The position numbers and the translations under genes are program-made. From NCBI RefSeq assembly GCF_000478985.1, contig NZ_AWXB01000065.1, positions 60,365 to 124,364 on the forward strand: 64,000 nucleotides of DNA, written 5' to 3'. Below are positions 36,522 to 45,942 of the stretch, one piece after another (position 1 is the first letter of the stretch; each line of letters starts with the position of its first letter). The notes beneath the pieces were generated by a model. It did not search any database. It was not told where the DNA came from and saw only the letters and a list, made by a program, of their open reading frames with translations. The stretch comes from Peptoniphilus sp. BV3C26. GTDB lineage: Bacteria; Bacillota; Clostridia; Tissierellales; Peptoniphilaceae.

Positions 36522-37969
36522 ATTTCACCCCGCAAATGATTTTCTATATGTTTTTTTGTATTCTCATCAATTTTTGAAAAACAAAAGGGACAGAAATCTA
36601 ATTTGTTATAAATTTTTCTGTACTCTTCTAAATTTTTTTGGTAATCCTGACTTATAAAATCTATTTTTAGCTTTTCAATTCCAATATCTATTCCAATTTT
36701 TGATAAATTTTCATTAATTTGAATAAGCTTATTATAATTGTACAGACTCTTTTCTAATTTTTTAAATAAGTTAAAAGATTCATCTAAGTTTTCGTAACCC
36801 TTTAAAAATTTATCTGCTATTTTAAATTTTTCATTAAGGACATTCAACCTTTTTTTTATTTCCAGAAAATCATTAAAGCCTTTATTTTTATTTTCTAAAT
36901 CATTTAAAATAATTTTAATTTTTTCAAGATTTTCAAGGCTCTTTATTTTTTCTTTTGTTAGATCAATTGTTCTTTCTAAGTTTAAAATTCGATTTTTCAA
37001 ACTTAATAAATTTAAAAACAATTGATTTATTTTCTTAGATTTGTCATTTGTATCTTTTATAAATTCTAAGTTTTCTAATTTTTTTAATATTTCTTTGTTT
37101 TTTTCTATTTCTTTAGAATTATATATAAAATCATTCTTTAAATTAATAAGTTCTTTTAATTTCGCCTTTTTATTTAGGGCTTCTGTAAATATAGTATTTG
37201 CATCTTCTAATTTTTTAAATTTATTTATTATGTCTCTTTCTTTTTTTAATTCACCCTCTATGTTTTCTGCCTGGCATTTATAATCTCTAAGCTTAAATAA
37301 AAAATCATTATTTTTCAAAAATATTTCTTTTATTTTTTTTAAATTTTCCAGTCTCTTTTCATAATCTTCTAAAAAATTAAGAGAATCTAATTCCGCTTGT
37401 GCTTCATCTCTTAAGTTTATTTTGTTTTTAAGTTCAGAATTTAAGCTTAAAAGATCACTTTTTAAATCAGAGTAAGCAGTATCCAATATATCAACATCGT
37501 TTAGCTTTCCTATTGCTTTTGCTCTTTCATAAGGAGAATCTTGAATCAAAAATGGACCATCCAATTGCTCAGCTATATTAAGCATAGATTTTGAATATGT
37601 AAAATTTGTATACGATCTTATTTGAATTTCTTCGTAAATTTGAGGAGGAACTGTGTTTCCAAAACTTTCGAATCTTTGCAATCTTCCAAAAGAATCTGTA
37701 AGTTCATAAATATTTTTTGTCGATAATCGAATTCTCTTTAAAATTACATTATTGCTAAAAAATATTTCAACTGATGTTTCTTTTTCCCCTTCTCTTACAA
37801 AAAAATCTCCCTTAGGCTCATTATACAGGGCCCATTTTATTCCTCTGATTATGGCAGTTTTGCCACTATCTGACTGTCCAAGTATTACATTAAGCCCTTG
37901 GGTAAATTCAAGTTCACTATATTCATGAGATTGAAAATTTTTTAAAATAACTTTTGTTATATAGATCAA
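36518..37969 (-). CDS. Rad50/SbcC-like ATPase, N-terminal half with C-terminal zinc-hook motif
   Basis: A 483-residue protein. The Walker A motif GQSDSGKT is at residues 31-38 of a Rad50-type N-terminal head (MIYITKVILKNFQSHEYSE). A long coiled coil covers about 165-445, and the chain ends close to FCPFC (Cys460, Cys463), the CxxC of a zinc hook. In normal Rad50 or SbcC the hook is mid-chain and a returning coil leads to the C-terminal head; here translation stops after the hook and the rest is encoded by the next two genes. It overlaps the Mre11-like gene upstream by 4 bp. Confidence 0.85.
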   Translation of the reverse strand: MIYITKVILKNFQSHEYSELEFTQGLNVILGQSDSGKTAIIRGIKWALYNEPKGDFFVREGEKETSVEIFFSNNVILKRIRLSTKNIYELTDSFGRLQRFESFGNTVPPQIYEEIQIRSYTNFTYSKSMLNIAEQLDGPFLIQDSPYERAKAIGKLNDVDILDTAYSDLKSDLLSLNSELKNKINLRDEAQAELDSLNFLEDYEKRLENLKKIKEIFLKNNDFLFKLRDYKCQAENIEGELKKERDIINKFKKLEDANTIFTEALNKKAKLKELINLKNDFIYNSKEIEKNKEILKKLENLEFIKDTNDKSKKINQLFLNLLSLKNRILNLERTIDLTKEKIKSLENLEKIKIILNDLENKNKGFNDFLEIKKRLNVLNEKFKIADKFLKGYENLDESFNLFKKLEKSLYNYNKLIQINENLSKIGIDIGIEKLKIDFISQDYQKNLEEYRKIYNKLDFCPFCFSKIDENTKKHIENHLRGEI

Positions 37970-38943
37970 TTTTTAACTCCCATCTGAGCCTCTGTAACTC
38001 TTCTTAAAGTTTCATCTTTAACATCTTTCGGTATATTTTCTTTGTTTGCAATATCATTAATAATTTTAAAAACATCTCTTTTTTCAAAACTTAAAGATGT
38101 TCCTGTGTTAATAATGTCCTCAAATTCAATTGCCTTAGATCTCTTAGATTTTGAGTTTTCTATTTGACTTCTATCTAAAACAAGTTCTCCTGATTGTGCC
38201 GATTTTAAGTATATTTCCTTAATTGAAATTTTATCTTTTAATTCAATTATTAATATTTTAGGTTTCCTTTTCATTTCAAGAACTGAATTGCTTATTCTAA
38301 TAATAGATCCAGGATTAATAAAATATTTTCCATCATGAACTACTGTTTTAAACCCTAAATGATAGTGTCCGCACAAAGTTATATCTGCTTTAGTATCAAA
38401 TATATCTGAAATCAAAGTGAAATTTATTCCTTCAATAAATGGTTTTTCCATTAAAAATCCATGAACCAAGTGAATTGAATAATCGGCTTCATTATCTACT
38501 TCATCCACCATATAGCTTTTTATGTTATCTTTTTCATCAATTCCGTATTTGTAAGGAGAACCGCTAATTTGAACATTGACATCTCCTCTTAACAAAATCC
38601 TTTTATTATCCAGGAGATTCATTATTCCTAAATCACATAAAAAACCAAGCATAGTTCTATTTACAGTTTCAGGATTATGACCATATATATCATGATTTCC
38701 ACTTATAATATATATAGGGCATGGACTTTCCATAAATATTTTAGCAAAAGTTGAGGCAACAGATATAGATGTGTCCGGTCTGTCAAATAAATCTCCCCCA
38801 TGTAAGATGTAATCCACATTTTCTTCTTTTGCTATTTGAAAAATTTCTCTTGTTTTATTTTCAAGAGTCAGAGGAAAGTCATCCAATCTGTTGACTGGAT
38901 TAGTTCCTCTGTAATGAGTATCTGTAAAATACAAAAATTTCAC
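37966..38943 (-). CDS. Mre11/SbcD-like metallophosphoesterase nuclease
   Basis: A 325-residue calcineurin-type phosphoesterase with TDTHYRG, GGDLFDRPD, SGNHDIYG and LCGHYHLGF, the metal-binding set of Mre11/SbcD. The C-terminal part is a capping region unlike that of B. subtilis SbcD. It lies 8 nt after recA and is coupled to the Rad50-like halves, so a Mre11-Rad50-type nuclease complex for DNA end processing is a fair inference. Confidence 0.88.
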   Translation of the reverse strand: MKFLYFTDTHYRGTNPVNRLDDFPLTLENKTREIFQIAKEENVDYILHGGDLFDRPDTSISVASTFAKIFMESPCPIYIISGNHDIYGHNPETVNRTMLGFLCDLGIMNLLDNKRILLRGDVNVQISGSPYKYGIDEKDNIKSYMVDEVDNEADYSIHLVHGFLMEKPFIEGINFTLISDIFDTKADITLCGHYHLGFKTVVHDGKYFINPGSIIRISNSVLEMKRKPKILIIELKDKISIKEIYLKSAQSGELVLDRSQIENSKSKRSKAIEFEDIINTGTSLSFEKRDVFKIINDIANKENIPKDVKDETLRRVTEAQMGVKN

Positions 38944-38951
38944 AAAATCAC

Positions 38952-40001
38952 CTAAAATTCTCTATCATTGTACTCTTCTTTTTCTTTATCTTCTTCTTTA
39001 TCCGTTTTTAAGGTAGCTCGTATTTTTTCTTCAAGTTTTTTTGCAAGTTCAGGATTTTTTAAAATATAATCCTTAGCATTTTCTCTTCCTTGTCCAAGTT
39101 TTATGTCATCAATACTAAACCATGATCCTGCTTTATTGATTAATCCCATATCAGTTGCCATATCAAGTATTATTCCTTCTTTTGAAATTCCCTTTCCATA
39201 CATTATGTCAAATTCTGCTTGCTTAAATGGAGGTGCAACTTTATTTTTAGCCACTTTTACTCTAACTCTGTTGCCTATCATTTCATCTCCTAATTTTAGA
39301 GTTTCAAGTCTTCTTATATCTAATCTTACACTTGCATAAAACCTCAATGCACGTCCACCTGTAGTGGTTTCCGGATTGCCAAAAGTTATTCCTATTTTTT
39401 CACGAAGTTGGTTTATAAAAATTACGGCTGTATTTGACTTATTTATTGCTCCTGTAAACTTTCTTAGAGCTTGAGACATAAGTCTTGCATGTCTTCCTAC
39501 AGTAGCATCTCCCATTTCTCCATCAATTTCAGCTTTTGGAGTTAGGGCTGCTACAGAGTCAATTACAATAACTGATACAGCATTACTCCTAATTAATGTT
39601 TCAGCTATTTCCAAAGCTTGTTCTCCTGAATCTGGTTGAGATATTATTAAGTTTTGATCATCAACGCCAAGGGCTCTTGCATATTGAGGATCAAGAGCAT
39701 GTTCTGCATCTATGAAAGCTGCAATTCCACCTTGCTTTTGTGCTTCAGCAATTATGTGAAGAGCAAGAGTTGTTTTTCCTGAACTTTCAGGCCCATAAAT
39801 TTCAATTATTCTTCCTTTTGGAACTCCACCTATTCCTAAAGCCATGTCTAAAGAGAGTGCTCCTGTTGGTATAGCTTCTATATCCAATTTTGCATTATCT
39901 CCAAGAAGCATTATTGCTCCTTTACCAAATTGTTTTTCAATTCTTGTAACTGCATTTTCAAGAGCTTTTTGTTTGTCCTTATCTTCAATATTAATTTGCA
40001 T
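38952..40001 (-). CDS. recA: Recombinase RecA
   Basis: A 349-residue RecA with GPESSGKT at residues 70-77, the loops and [10 protein letters not shown], and a short acidic tail rich in Glu/Asp/Lys. It catalyses homologous pairing and strand exchange and stimulates LexA cleavage. It overlaps cinA by 11 bp (cinA-recA is a known pair) and is followed by the Mre11/Rad50-like genes. No LexA box was recognised close to it, as its promoter lies further upstream. Confidence 0.98.
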   Translation of the reverse strand: MQINIEDKDKQKALENAVTRIEKQFGKGAIMLLGDNAKLDIEAIPTGALSLDMALGIGGVPKGRIIEIYGPESSGKTTLALHIIAEAQKQGGIAAFIDAEHALDPQYARALGVDDQNLIISQPDSGEQALEIAETLIRSNAVSVIVIDSVAALTPKAEIDGEMGDATVGRHARLMSQALRKFTGAINKSNTAVIFINQLREKIGITFGNPETTTGGRALRFYASVRLDIRRLETLKLGDEMIGNRVRVKVAKNKVAPPFKQAEFDIMYGKGISKEGIILDMATDMGLINKAGSWFSIDDIKLGQGRENAKDYILKNPELAKKLEEKIRATLKTDKEEDKEKEEYNDREF

Positions 40002-41238
40002 CTGACCCTCCTAATATTTTTATTAAATAAGCTAAAATTTGATCTACGCTATTTCTTTGTATTTCTTTTCTATTTCCTAAAAGATTTAAACAATAATCGT
40101 AAAATTTATCTTTATATATTATCCCTATATAAACTTCTCCAACCTTCCCAACACTTGGATTGGGCCCGGCCTCTCCTGTAACTGATACACATATGTCTGA
40201 GTGGCTTATATTTTTTAATCCATAAGCCATTTCTTTAGCAACTTGTGGACTTACAACCTTATAATTTTTTATGCTTTCAGCACTTACACCTAATATTTTT
40301 ATTTTAGCATCATCTGAATAAGTAATAAAAGATTCTTTAAGTACTTTCGATGCCCCCGATACAGATGTTATTTGACTAACCAATAGTCCCCCTGTCATAG
40401 ACTCAGCAAAAGAAATTGTATAATCATTTTCTTTTAACATTCTAACTAAAGCTTGAGAGGGATTTTCATCATCGGAAAAATAATATCCCTTAAATTCTTT
40501 TCTTAATTTTAAATATATGTTATCAGCTTTTTCTTTTAATTCATTTTGATTTTTTCCATAGCAAATAATATCTACTTCCGTATGACTTGATTTTGCATAG
40601 GTATTAATCTGACAATTTTCATCTGTTAAGTTTAATTTTCTTATATGCTTTTCTGTAGAAGCCTCTCCAAGTAAGATGCAATTTAAACTTCTTTTTTCTA
40701 TGAAAAATTTTGTATTTATATAATTGCTAAAATTTTCTTCAACTATTGCTTTAAATTCTTTTGGAGGACCTGGAAGTATAAAAATTTTATTATTATCTGT
40801 TTCAATAAGTTCTCCAGGAGCAAGTCCTACAGAATTATTTAATATTTTTGATCCTTCAATAACATAAGTTTGTTTTAAGGCTGAATAATAAAGTTTTCTT
40901 CCTAAACTTTCATAATATTTTTTTAAATGTTCTATGAGTTTTTCGTCAGCTTTAATTTTTAAACCTAAAACTTCAGCAAGAGTCTCTTTAGTTATATCGT
41001 CTTCAGTGGGCCCTAAGCCTCCTGATAAAAAAATATACTCAGATCTTTCCATAGCCTTCTTCAAAGCATTTGAAATATCCTCTCTATTATCTCCAACTGC
41101 ACTTAGGTATGAAACTCTAACTCCTAAACTAAAAAGTTTTTTTAAAAGATAGTTTGAATTTGTATCAAGAGTATCACCCCTTAATATTTCATCTCCAACT
41201 GCTATTATCTCACCATTTACAAAATTACATGTTTTCAA
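39991..41238 (-). CDS. cinA: CinA-like protein (nicotinamide-nucleotide amidase family)
   Basis: A 415-residue protein. A molybdopterin-binding-like domain (about 1-170; [29 protein letters not shown]) is followed by the C-terminal CinA domain (about 260-415; [26 protein letters not shown]). In other bacteria the C-terminal domain deamidates NMN and the protein is induced with competence. It overlaps pgsA by 14 bp; rimO-pgsA-cinA-recA is the usual order. Confidence 0.94.
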   Translation of the reverse strand: MKTCNFVNGEIIAVGDEILRGDTLDTNSNYLLKKLFSLGVRVSYLSAVGDNREDISNALKKAMERSEYIFLSGGLGPTEDDITKETLAEVLGLKIKADEKLIEHLKKYYESLGRKLYYSALKQTYVIEGSKILNNSVGLAPGELIETDNNKIFILPGPPKEFKAIVEENFSNYINTKFFIEKRSLNCILLGEASTEKHIRKLNLTDENCQINTYAKSSHTEVDIICYGKNQNELKEKADNIYLKLRKEFKGYYFSDDENPSQALVRMLKENDYTISFAESMTGGLLVSQITSVSGASKVLKESFITYSDDAKIKILGVSAESIKNYKVVSPQVAKEMAYGLKNISHSDICVSVTGEAGPNPSVGKVGEVYIGIIYKDKFYDYCLNLLGNRKEIQRNSVDQILAYLIKILGGSDAN

Positions 41239-41755
41239 GATCCAATACCTCTTTATTTTTTACCATATAGTCAACTGCAGAAATAATTGTGAAAAACAGT
41301 GAAATATAAAATAAAATTAAACCTGTTTTATATAAAATAGGTAGTCCTATTAACATTAATATTACAGCAACAAGTTGAGTTGCAGTTTTTATTTTTCCAA
41401 GACTTCCTGCTGCGATTGTTATGTTCATAGATGCTGCAATGATTCTAAATCCAGTTATTGCAAATTCTCTTGCAATAATAATTATTACTGCCCATGCAGG
41501 AATATCTCCCATTTCGCAAAAGATAATTATAGCAGAACATACTAAAATTTTATCAGCAAGAGGATCGGCAAACTTTCCAAAGTTAGTTACCAAATTGTTT
41601 TTTCTTGCCAAGTATCCATCTAAAAAATCTGTAAATGAAGCTATACAAAATACAATTGTTGCAATCACTCTAAATTCTTGTCCCAGATACATTAAAATAA
41701 CAAAAACAGGCACAAGTAAAATTCTTAAAAAAGTTAATTTATTTGGTAGATTCAT
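41225..41755 (-). CDS. pgsA: Phosphatidylglycerophosphate synthase
   Basis: A 176-residue CDP-alcohol phosphatidyltransferase with about six helices. The family motif DGx2ARx8Gx3Dx3D is complete (DGYLARKNNLVTNFGKFADP and then LAD). It makes phosphatidylglycerol phosphate from CDP-diacylglycerol (the product of CdsA in this window) and glycerol-3-phosphate (from GpsA). It overlaps rimO by 17 bp. Confidence 0.94.
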   Translation of the reverse strand: MNLPNKLTFLRILLVPVFVILMYLGQEFRVIATIVFCIASFTDFLDGYLARKNNLVTNFGKFADPLADKILVCSAIIIFCEMGDIPAWAVIIIIAREFAITGFRIIAASMNITIAAGSLGKIKTATQLVAVILMLIGLPILYKTGLILFYISLFFTIISAVDYMVKNKEVLDLENM

Positions 41756-43070
41756 AACATTCCCCTATTAAATCGTATTCTATTGAATCAGTAATTTTAA
41801 CATCAACAAAAGAATTAATATTGAGCTCCTTATCAGAACTTATATAAGTTACACCATCTATCTCAGGCGCATCCATATAAGTTCTTCCACTATAAGTTGT
41901 CTCATCAATTTTTTCCTCAACTAAAACCTCAAAAACTTCTCCTACTTTTTCAGATAGAGAATTTGCTGAAATATCAGCTTGAATTTCCATGATTTCTTCA
42001 AGTCTTTTTCTTTTTATCTCCTCGTCAACTTGATTTTTCATAGAATAAGCAGGAGTTCCCTCTTCTCTTGAATAGGTAAAAACCCCAACTTTGTCAAATT
42101 TTGATTCTTCAATAAAGCTTTTTAAAATTTCAAAATCTTCATCAGTTTCAGATGGAAAACCCACAATGAAAGTTGTCCTTATTACCATACCTGGAATTCT
42201 ATTTCTTAGTTTTTTAATTAGGCTTTCTATATCTTCCTGATTGGTTCTTCTATTCATTAATTTTAAAATTCTGTTACTAATGTGTTGAAGAGGAATATCT
42301 GCATATTTTACAAGTTTTTTATTGTTTTTAAATTCTTCAATTAAATCCTCTTTAAAATTATCCGGATATAAATATAAAACTCTAATCCATTTTAATTCTT
42401 TAATCTTTGATATTTCTTTTATTAGATTTGTTAATTTATAAGCATTGTATAAATCTATTCCATAATCCGTTGTATTTTGGGCTATTAAAATAATTTCTCT
42501 TGTCCCGTTTTTAACAAGATATTCCACTTCTTTATATATGTTTTCAATTTTTCTTGACCTATTTTTTCCCCTCAACTTAGGAATAATGCAATAGGTACAA
42601 AAATTATTGCAACCTTCAGAGATTTTAACATATTCTGTAACTTTTACTTCTTTTGGATCCTTATATGCCCCTTCGGTATACTCAACATTTAGATTTCCTG
42701 TGAAAACAGGTCTTTGGTCTTTATATAAATCGTCTAAAGCTTCATTTATAAGATTAATGTTTCCTGTTCCTATGATGCCGTCAATTTCCGGAATGTTTTC
42801 TAAAAGTTCATCTTTATATCTCTGAGCAAGACAACCTGCTAAAAGTACTTTCTTATCTGAATTTTTTTTCATTTGGCATGCTTCTAAAATAGTATCTATT
42901 GATTCTTCCTTTGCAGAATCAATAAAACCACAAGTATTTACAACTATAACATCCGCATCAATAGGGTTATTAGTTGCTTTATATTTTTTTGTATCCAAAA
43001 TTGAATTCATTATTGAAGTATCAACTTCATTTTTTGAACAACCTAAAGTTACAAAATTTATTTTTTTCAT
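41739..43070 (-). CDS. rimO: Ribosomal protein S12 methylthiotransferase RimO
   Basis: A 443-residue radical SAM protein. The N-terminal cysteine domain has LGCSKNEVD and VVNTCGFID; the radical SAM core has SEGCNNFCTYCIIP; a TRAM domain is C-terminal. RimO methylthiolates Asp in S12. I start at ATG 43070 behind GGGAG; a TTG at 43082 in the same frame is less suited. Distinguished from MiaB by the rimO-pgsA-cinA-recA context and the family consensus; MiaB is possible but less likely. Confidence 0.9.
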   Translation of the reverse strand: MKKINFVTLGCSKNEVDTSIMNSILDTKKYKATNNPIDADVIVVNTCGFIDSAKEESIDTILEACQMKKNSDKKVLLAGCLAQRYKDELLENIPEIDGIIGTGNINLINEALDDLYKDQRPVFTGNLNVEYTEGAYKDPKEVKVTEYVKISEGCNNFCTYCIIPKLRGKNRSRKIENIYKEVEYLVKNGTREIILIAQNTTDYGIDLYNAYKLTNLIKEISKIKELKWIRVLYLYPDNFKEDLIEEFKNNKKLVKYADIPLQHISNRILKLMNRRTNQEDIESLIKKLRNRIPGMVIRTTFIVGFPSETDEDFEILKSFIEESKFDKVGVFTYSREEGTPAYSMKNQVDEEIKRKRLEEIMEIQADISANSLSEKVGEVFEVLVEEKIDETTYSGRTYMDAPEIDGVTYISSDKELNINSFVDVKITDSIEYDLIGECYESTK

Positions 43071-43082
43071 CAAATCTCCCAA

Positions 43083-45410
43083 CTATTTTTCATATTTTTT
43101 TAAAAATTCTTCTATTTCCTCATTAGTCATAATTATTGTCCTTGGTTTTGAACCTTCATGAGGGCCTATTATTCCGCTTTCTTCCATTTGATCTACTATT
43201 CTTGCCGCTCTTGAATATCCTACTTTAAGTTTTCTTTGTAAAAATGATATTGATGCCTGTTCATCTGTTAAAACATAATTTACGGCGCTTAAAAATAATG
43301 GATCTCTATCTTTTTCTATCTCTTTTTTCTTTTGTATCTCTTCTATAACTTTATTTCTGTCTTCTTCTAATTCCTCTGAATTAACCCTAACGAAATCTAT
43401 TACACGTTCAACTTCTTCATCTGATATAAAAGCACCTTGAATTCTCTTTGGTTTGGAATAAAATCCTGGATAGAATAACATATCACCTTTTCCTAAAAGT
43501 TTTTCAGCACCGCCCATATCAAGTATGGTTCTTGAATCAACTGATGAGGAAACTGAAAAAGCTATTCTTGATGGGATATTTGCCTTTATTGTTCCTGTAA
43601 TTACGTCAACAGATGGTCTTTGGGTTGCTATTATTAAATATATGCCTGCTGCCCTTGCCATTTGTGCAAGCCTTGCAATATAATCTTCAACTTCGCTTGA
43701 AGCTACCATCATAAGGTCAGCTAATTCATCTACAATTACAACAATTTTTGGTAAAGCTTCTCCATCATTTGCAAGCATTTTTTTATTATAGCCTTGAATA
43801 TCACGAACTGCATTTTCAGCAAAAGCTTTGTATCTTTTTTCCATTTCGTCAACCGCCCAATTTAAAGCATAAGCAGCTTTTTTAGGATTTGTTACTACAG
43901 GTATTAAAAGATGTGGTATTCCATTGTATATTGAAAGTTCTACAACTTTTGGGTCAATTAATACAAGTCTTACATCTTTAGGTGAAGATTTATAGATTAT
44001 ACTTGTTATAATTCCATTTATACAAACAGATTTACCGCTTCCGGTGGCTCCTGCAATAAGCAAATGTGGCATTTTATCTATCGATGAGATAATATTTTTG
44101 CCAGAAACATCTTTACCTAAGGTTAAAGGTAATTGACTTTCTAAATTTTTAAATTCATTAGAATCAATCATCTCTCTTAAAGTAACTGAAGCTTTCTTTT
44201 TGTTTGGAACTTCTATTCCCACAACGGATTTACCCGGTATAGGTGCCTCTATTCTTATATCGGAGCTTGCTAAACTAAGAGCTAAATTATCACTTAAAGA
44301 AACAATTTTGCTAAGCCTTACTCCTGGAGAAGGTTCCAATTCATAACAAGTTATAGTCGGTCCCTTGTTAATAGCTGTAATTTTTGATTCAATCCCAAAA
44401 TTTGCCATTGTTTCTTCAATAATTTTTTTATTTTTCAAAATTTCATCGTTGTTTTCTCTATTTTTATCTGAGGAAAAGTTCAAAAGTTCTAAAGGAGGAA
44501 ATACATATTCTTTTTCTTCTTCTATTAATTCAAAATCCGCCTCATCATCAATAGAATCTTCATCTAATTGATTTTCCTTAGCCTTATTATCTTTAAAAAT
44601 ATCTTTATTTACAGGATCTTCGCTAATTTTTTCTATTTTATCAATTTTATTGTTTTCTAAATTGGAAATTTTTTCTGGATTGTTATTACTGTCATTAAAG
44701 TCATTTATTTTAACTTCCGTAAAATCTTCAAGGATAACATTACTTTCCTTATCTTTTAAATCAACTTTATTTTTTTCATAAGACTTTTCATTTTTTACTT
44801 TTTTAGCTTCTTTTTTTACTAAATTATGCTCTCTTTGAATTTTTAATTTTGTAACAAAATTTTGAAATTTATTTGAAATAAAATTAAAAGTTTTCTTAAT
44901 ATGAGACAAATTAAAAGAAAAAGTCCAAAATAAAGTTCCAAGTATAATTAAACTTGTCAAAACATAAGATCCAAGTGTACCAAATAGTTTATACATAAAA
45001 AAGCCAAAAGTCGCTCCGATTATTCCACCGCCTTTTCCAACAGTAGCATATTCAGAAGAAAGATTTATTCTCTCAATTAAAGTTAAATTTTGACCTTTAT
45101 TTACATCAAATAAAATAAGCACGCATATTAAAAGAATAAGTGATGAAAAAATATATTTTTTTGCATTTTCTTTTAAATTTTCTATTACTAAAGTGAATCC
45201 GACAAAAATAATAAGCAAGGACAAAATAAAGTTTGCTCCTCCGCTAAAATAAGAAAAAGCCTTGTAAAGCAAATCCCCTATAATGCCCATTTTATCTGAA
45301 AAAATACTTATAAATGAAATTAAACCAAGCAGAATTAAAATAATTCCTATTAACTCTGAACTTGGTAAATTATTAGTCTTTTTAGTCTTTCTTTTGCGTG
45401 TTTTATTCAT
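43083..45410 (-). CDS. ftsK: DNA translocase FtsK/SpoIIIE
   Basis: A 775-residue DNA pump. Four transmembrane helices lie in about residues 20-170, then a highly charged Asn/Lys/Glu linker (about 190-305). The motor domain has GATGSGKSVC and VIVDELADLMMV. The C-terminal gamma winged helix (about 710-775, with GYSRAARIVDQME) reads KOPS-type sites. It clears chromosomes from the septum and may activate Xer recombination; an Xer gene lies at 22848. It has its own promoter (45428-45455). Confidence 0.95.
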   Translation of the reverse strand: MNKTRKRKTKKTNNLPSSELIGIILILLGLISFISIFSDKMGIIGDLLYKAFSYFSGGANFILSLLIIFVGFTLVIENLKENAKKYIFSSLILLICVLILFDVNKGQNLTLIERINLSSEYATVGKGGGIIGATFGFFMYKLFGTLGSYVLTSLIILGTLFWTFSFNLSHIKKTFNFISNKFQNFVTKLKIQREHNLVKKEAKKVKNEKSYEKNKVDLKDKESNVILEDFTEVKINDFNDSNNNPEKISNLENNKIDKIEKISEDPVNKDIFKDNKAKENQLDEDSIDDEADFELIEEEKEYVFPPLELLNFSSDKNRENNDEILKNKKIIEETMANFGIESKITAINKGPTITCYELEPSPGVRLSKIVSLSDNLALSLASSDIRIEAPIPGKSVVGIEVPNKKKASVTLREMIDSNEFKNLESQLPLTLGKDVSGKNIISSIDKMPHLLIAGATGSGKSVCINGIITSIIYKSSPKDVRLVLIDPKVVELSIYNGIPHLLIPVVTNPKKAAYALNWAVDEMEKRYKAFAENAVRDIQGYNKKMLANDGEALPKIVVIVDELADLMMVASSEVEDYIARLAQMARAAGIYLIIATQRPSVDVITGTIKANIPSRIAFSVSSSVDSRTILDMGGAEKLLGKGDMLFYPGFYSKPKRIQGAFISDEEVERVIDFVRVNSEELEEDRNKVIEEIQKKKEIEKDRDPLFLSAVNYVLTDEQASISFLQRKLKVGYSRAARIVDQMEESGIIGPHEGSKPRTIIMTNEEIEEFLKKYEK

Positions 45411-45427
45411 CTTCCACCTCTTGTTAA

Positions 45428-45455
45428 ATTATAACATACTTTGTAAGATAAACAA
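45428..45455 (-). promoter_or_regulatory. Promoter for ftsK-rimO-pgsA-cinA-recA
   Basis: Minus-strand TTGTTT (45450-45455) and TATAAT (45428-45433), spacer 16 nt, then an AGAGGTGG ribosome site for ftsK. Confidence 0.68.
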
Positions 45456-45464
45456 ATGTTTGTA

Positions 45465-45896
45465 TTATACTCCTGTATGCCCGAACCCCCCTTGAGAACG
45501 GTCTGTAGAGGATAGTTCATCAACGAGTTCTATTTGAGCTCTTTCATATTTTATAAATACAAGTTGAGCTATTCTATCTCCATTTTCAATTACTATGTCT
45601 TCTTTCCCAAGATTAATTAAAATAACTTTTAATTCTCCCCTATAATCTGAATCAATTGTTCCTATTCCGTTAGGCAGTGAAAGACCTTTTTTTAAAGCAA
45701 GCCCTGAACGAGCTCTAACTTGACCTTCATACCCTTCAGGTATTTCAAGAAAAATCCCCGTTGGAACCAATACCCTATCTAAAGGTTTAATAATAAGACT
45801 CTCATCTAAATTTGCACGAAGATCCATGCCGCTTGAGCCCTTAGTTTCATATTTTGGAAGCTCATTTTTACTTTTGTTTATAATTTTAACTTTCAT
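45465..45896 (-). CDS. dut: dUTP pyrophosphatase
   Basis: A 143-residue trimeric dUTPase with all five motifs: GSSGMDLRA, VRARSGLALKKG, GTIDSDYRGE, GDRIAQLVF and the C-terminal P-loop-like RSQGGFGHTG. It removes dUTP and supplies dUMP. It lies between pnp and ftsK, as often in Clostridia. Confidence 0.96.
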   Translation of the reverse strand: MKVKIINKSKNELPKYETKGSSGMDLRANLDESLIIKPLDRVLVPTGIFLEIPEGYEGQVRARSGLALKKGLSLPNGIGTIDSDYRGELKVILINLGKEDIVIENGDRIAQLVFIKYERAQIELVDELSSTDRSQGGFGHTGV

Positions 45897-45907
45897 TTTT
45901 CCTCCAT

Positions 45908-45933
45908 AAAAAAAGCATGAACTTGGTTCATGC
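45908..45933 (-). terminator. Terminator after pnp
   Basis: The arms GCATGAAC and GTTCATGC enclose a 3-nt loop, then seven T on the minus strand. Confidence 0.85.
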
Positions 45934-45942
45934 CTATTTTAA

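Noticed and set aside
35620..37969. The three Rad50-like genes as frameshift fragments of one gene
   Set aside because: Each join is a stop-start overlap with a good ribosome site for the next start, and no homopolymer run lies at either join, unlike the six frameshift sites elsewhere in the window.
38900..41300. A LexA/SOS box for cinA-recA
   Set aside because: No spacer exists before recA (it overlaps cinA), and no recognisable box was found near cinA or pgsA starts.
41421..41771. A 116-codon plus-strand open frame opposite pgsA, and similar long antisense frames opposite ftsH, infB and polC
   Set aside because: They mirror well-supported minus-strand genes, lack ribosome sites and have no family-like sequence.
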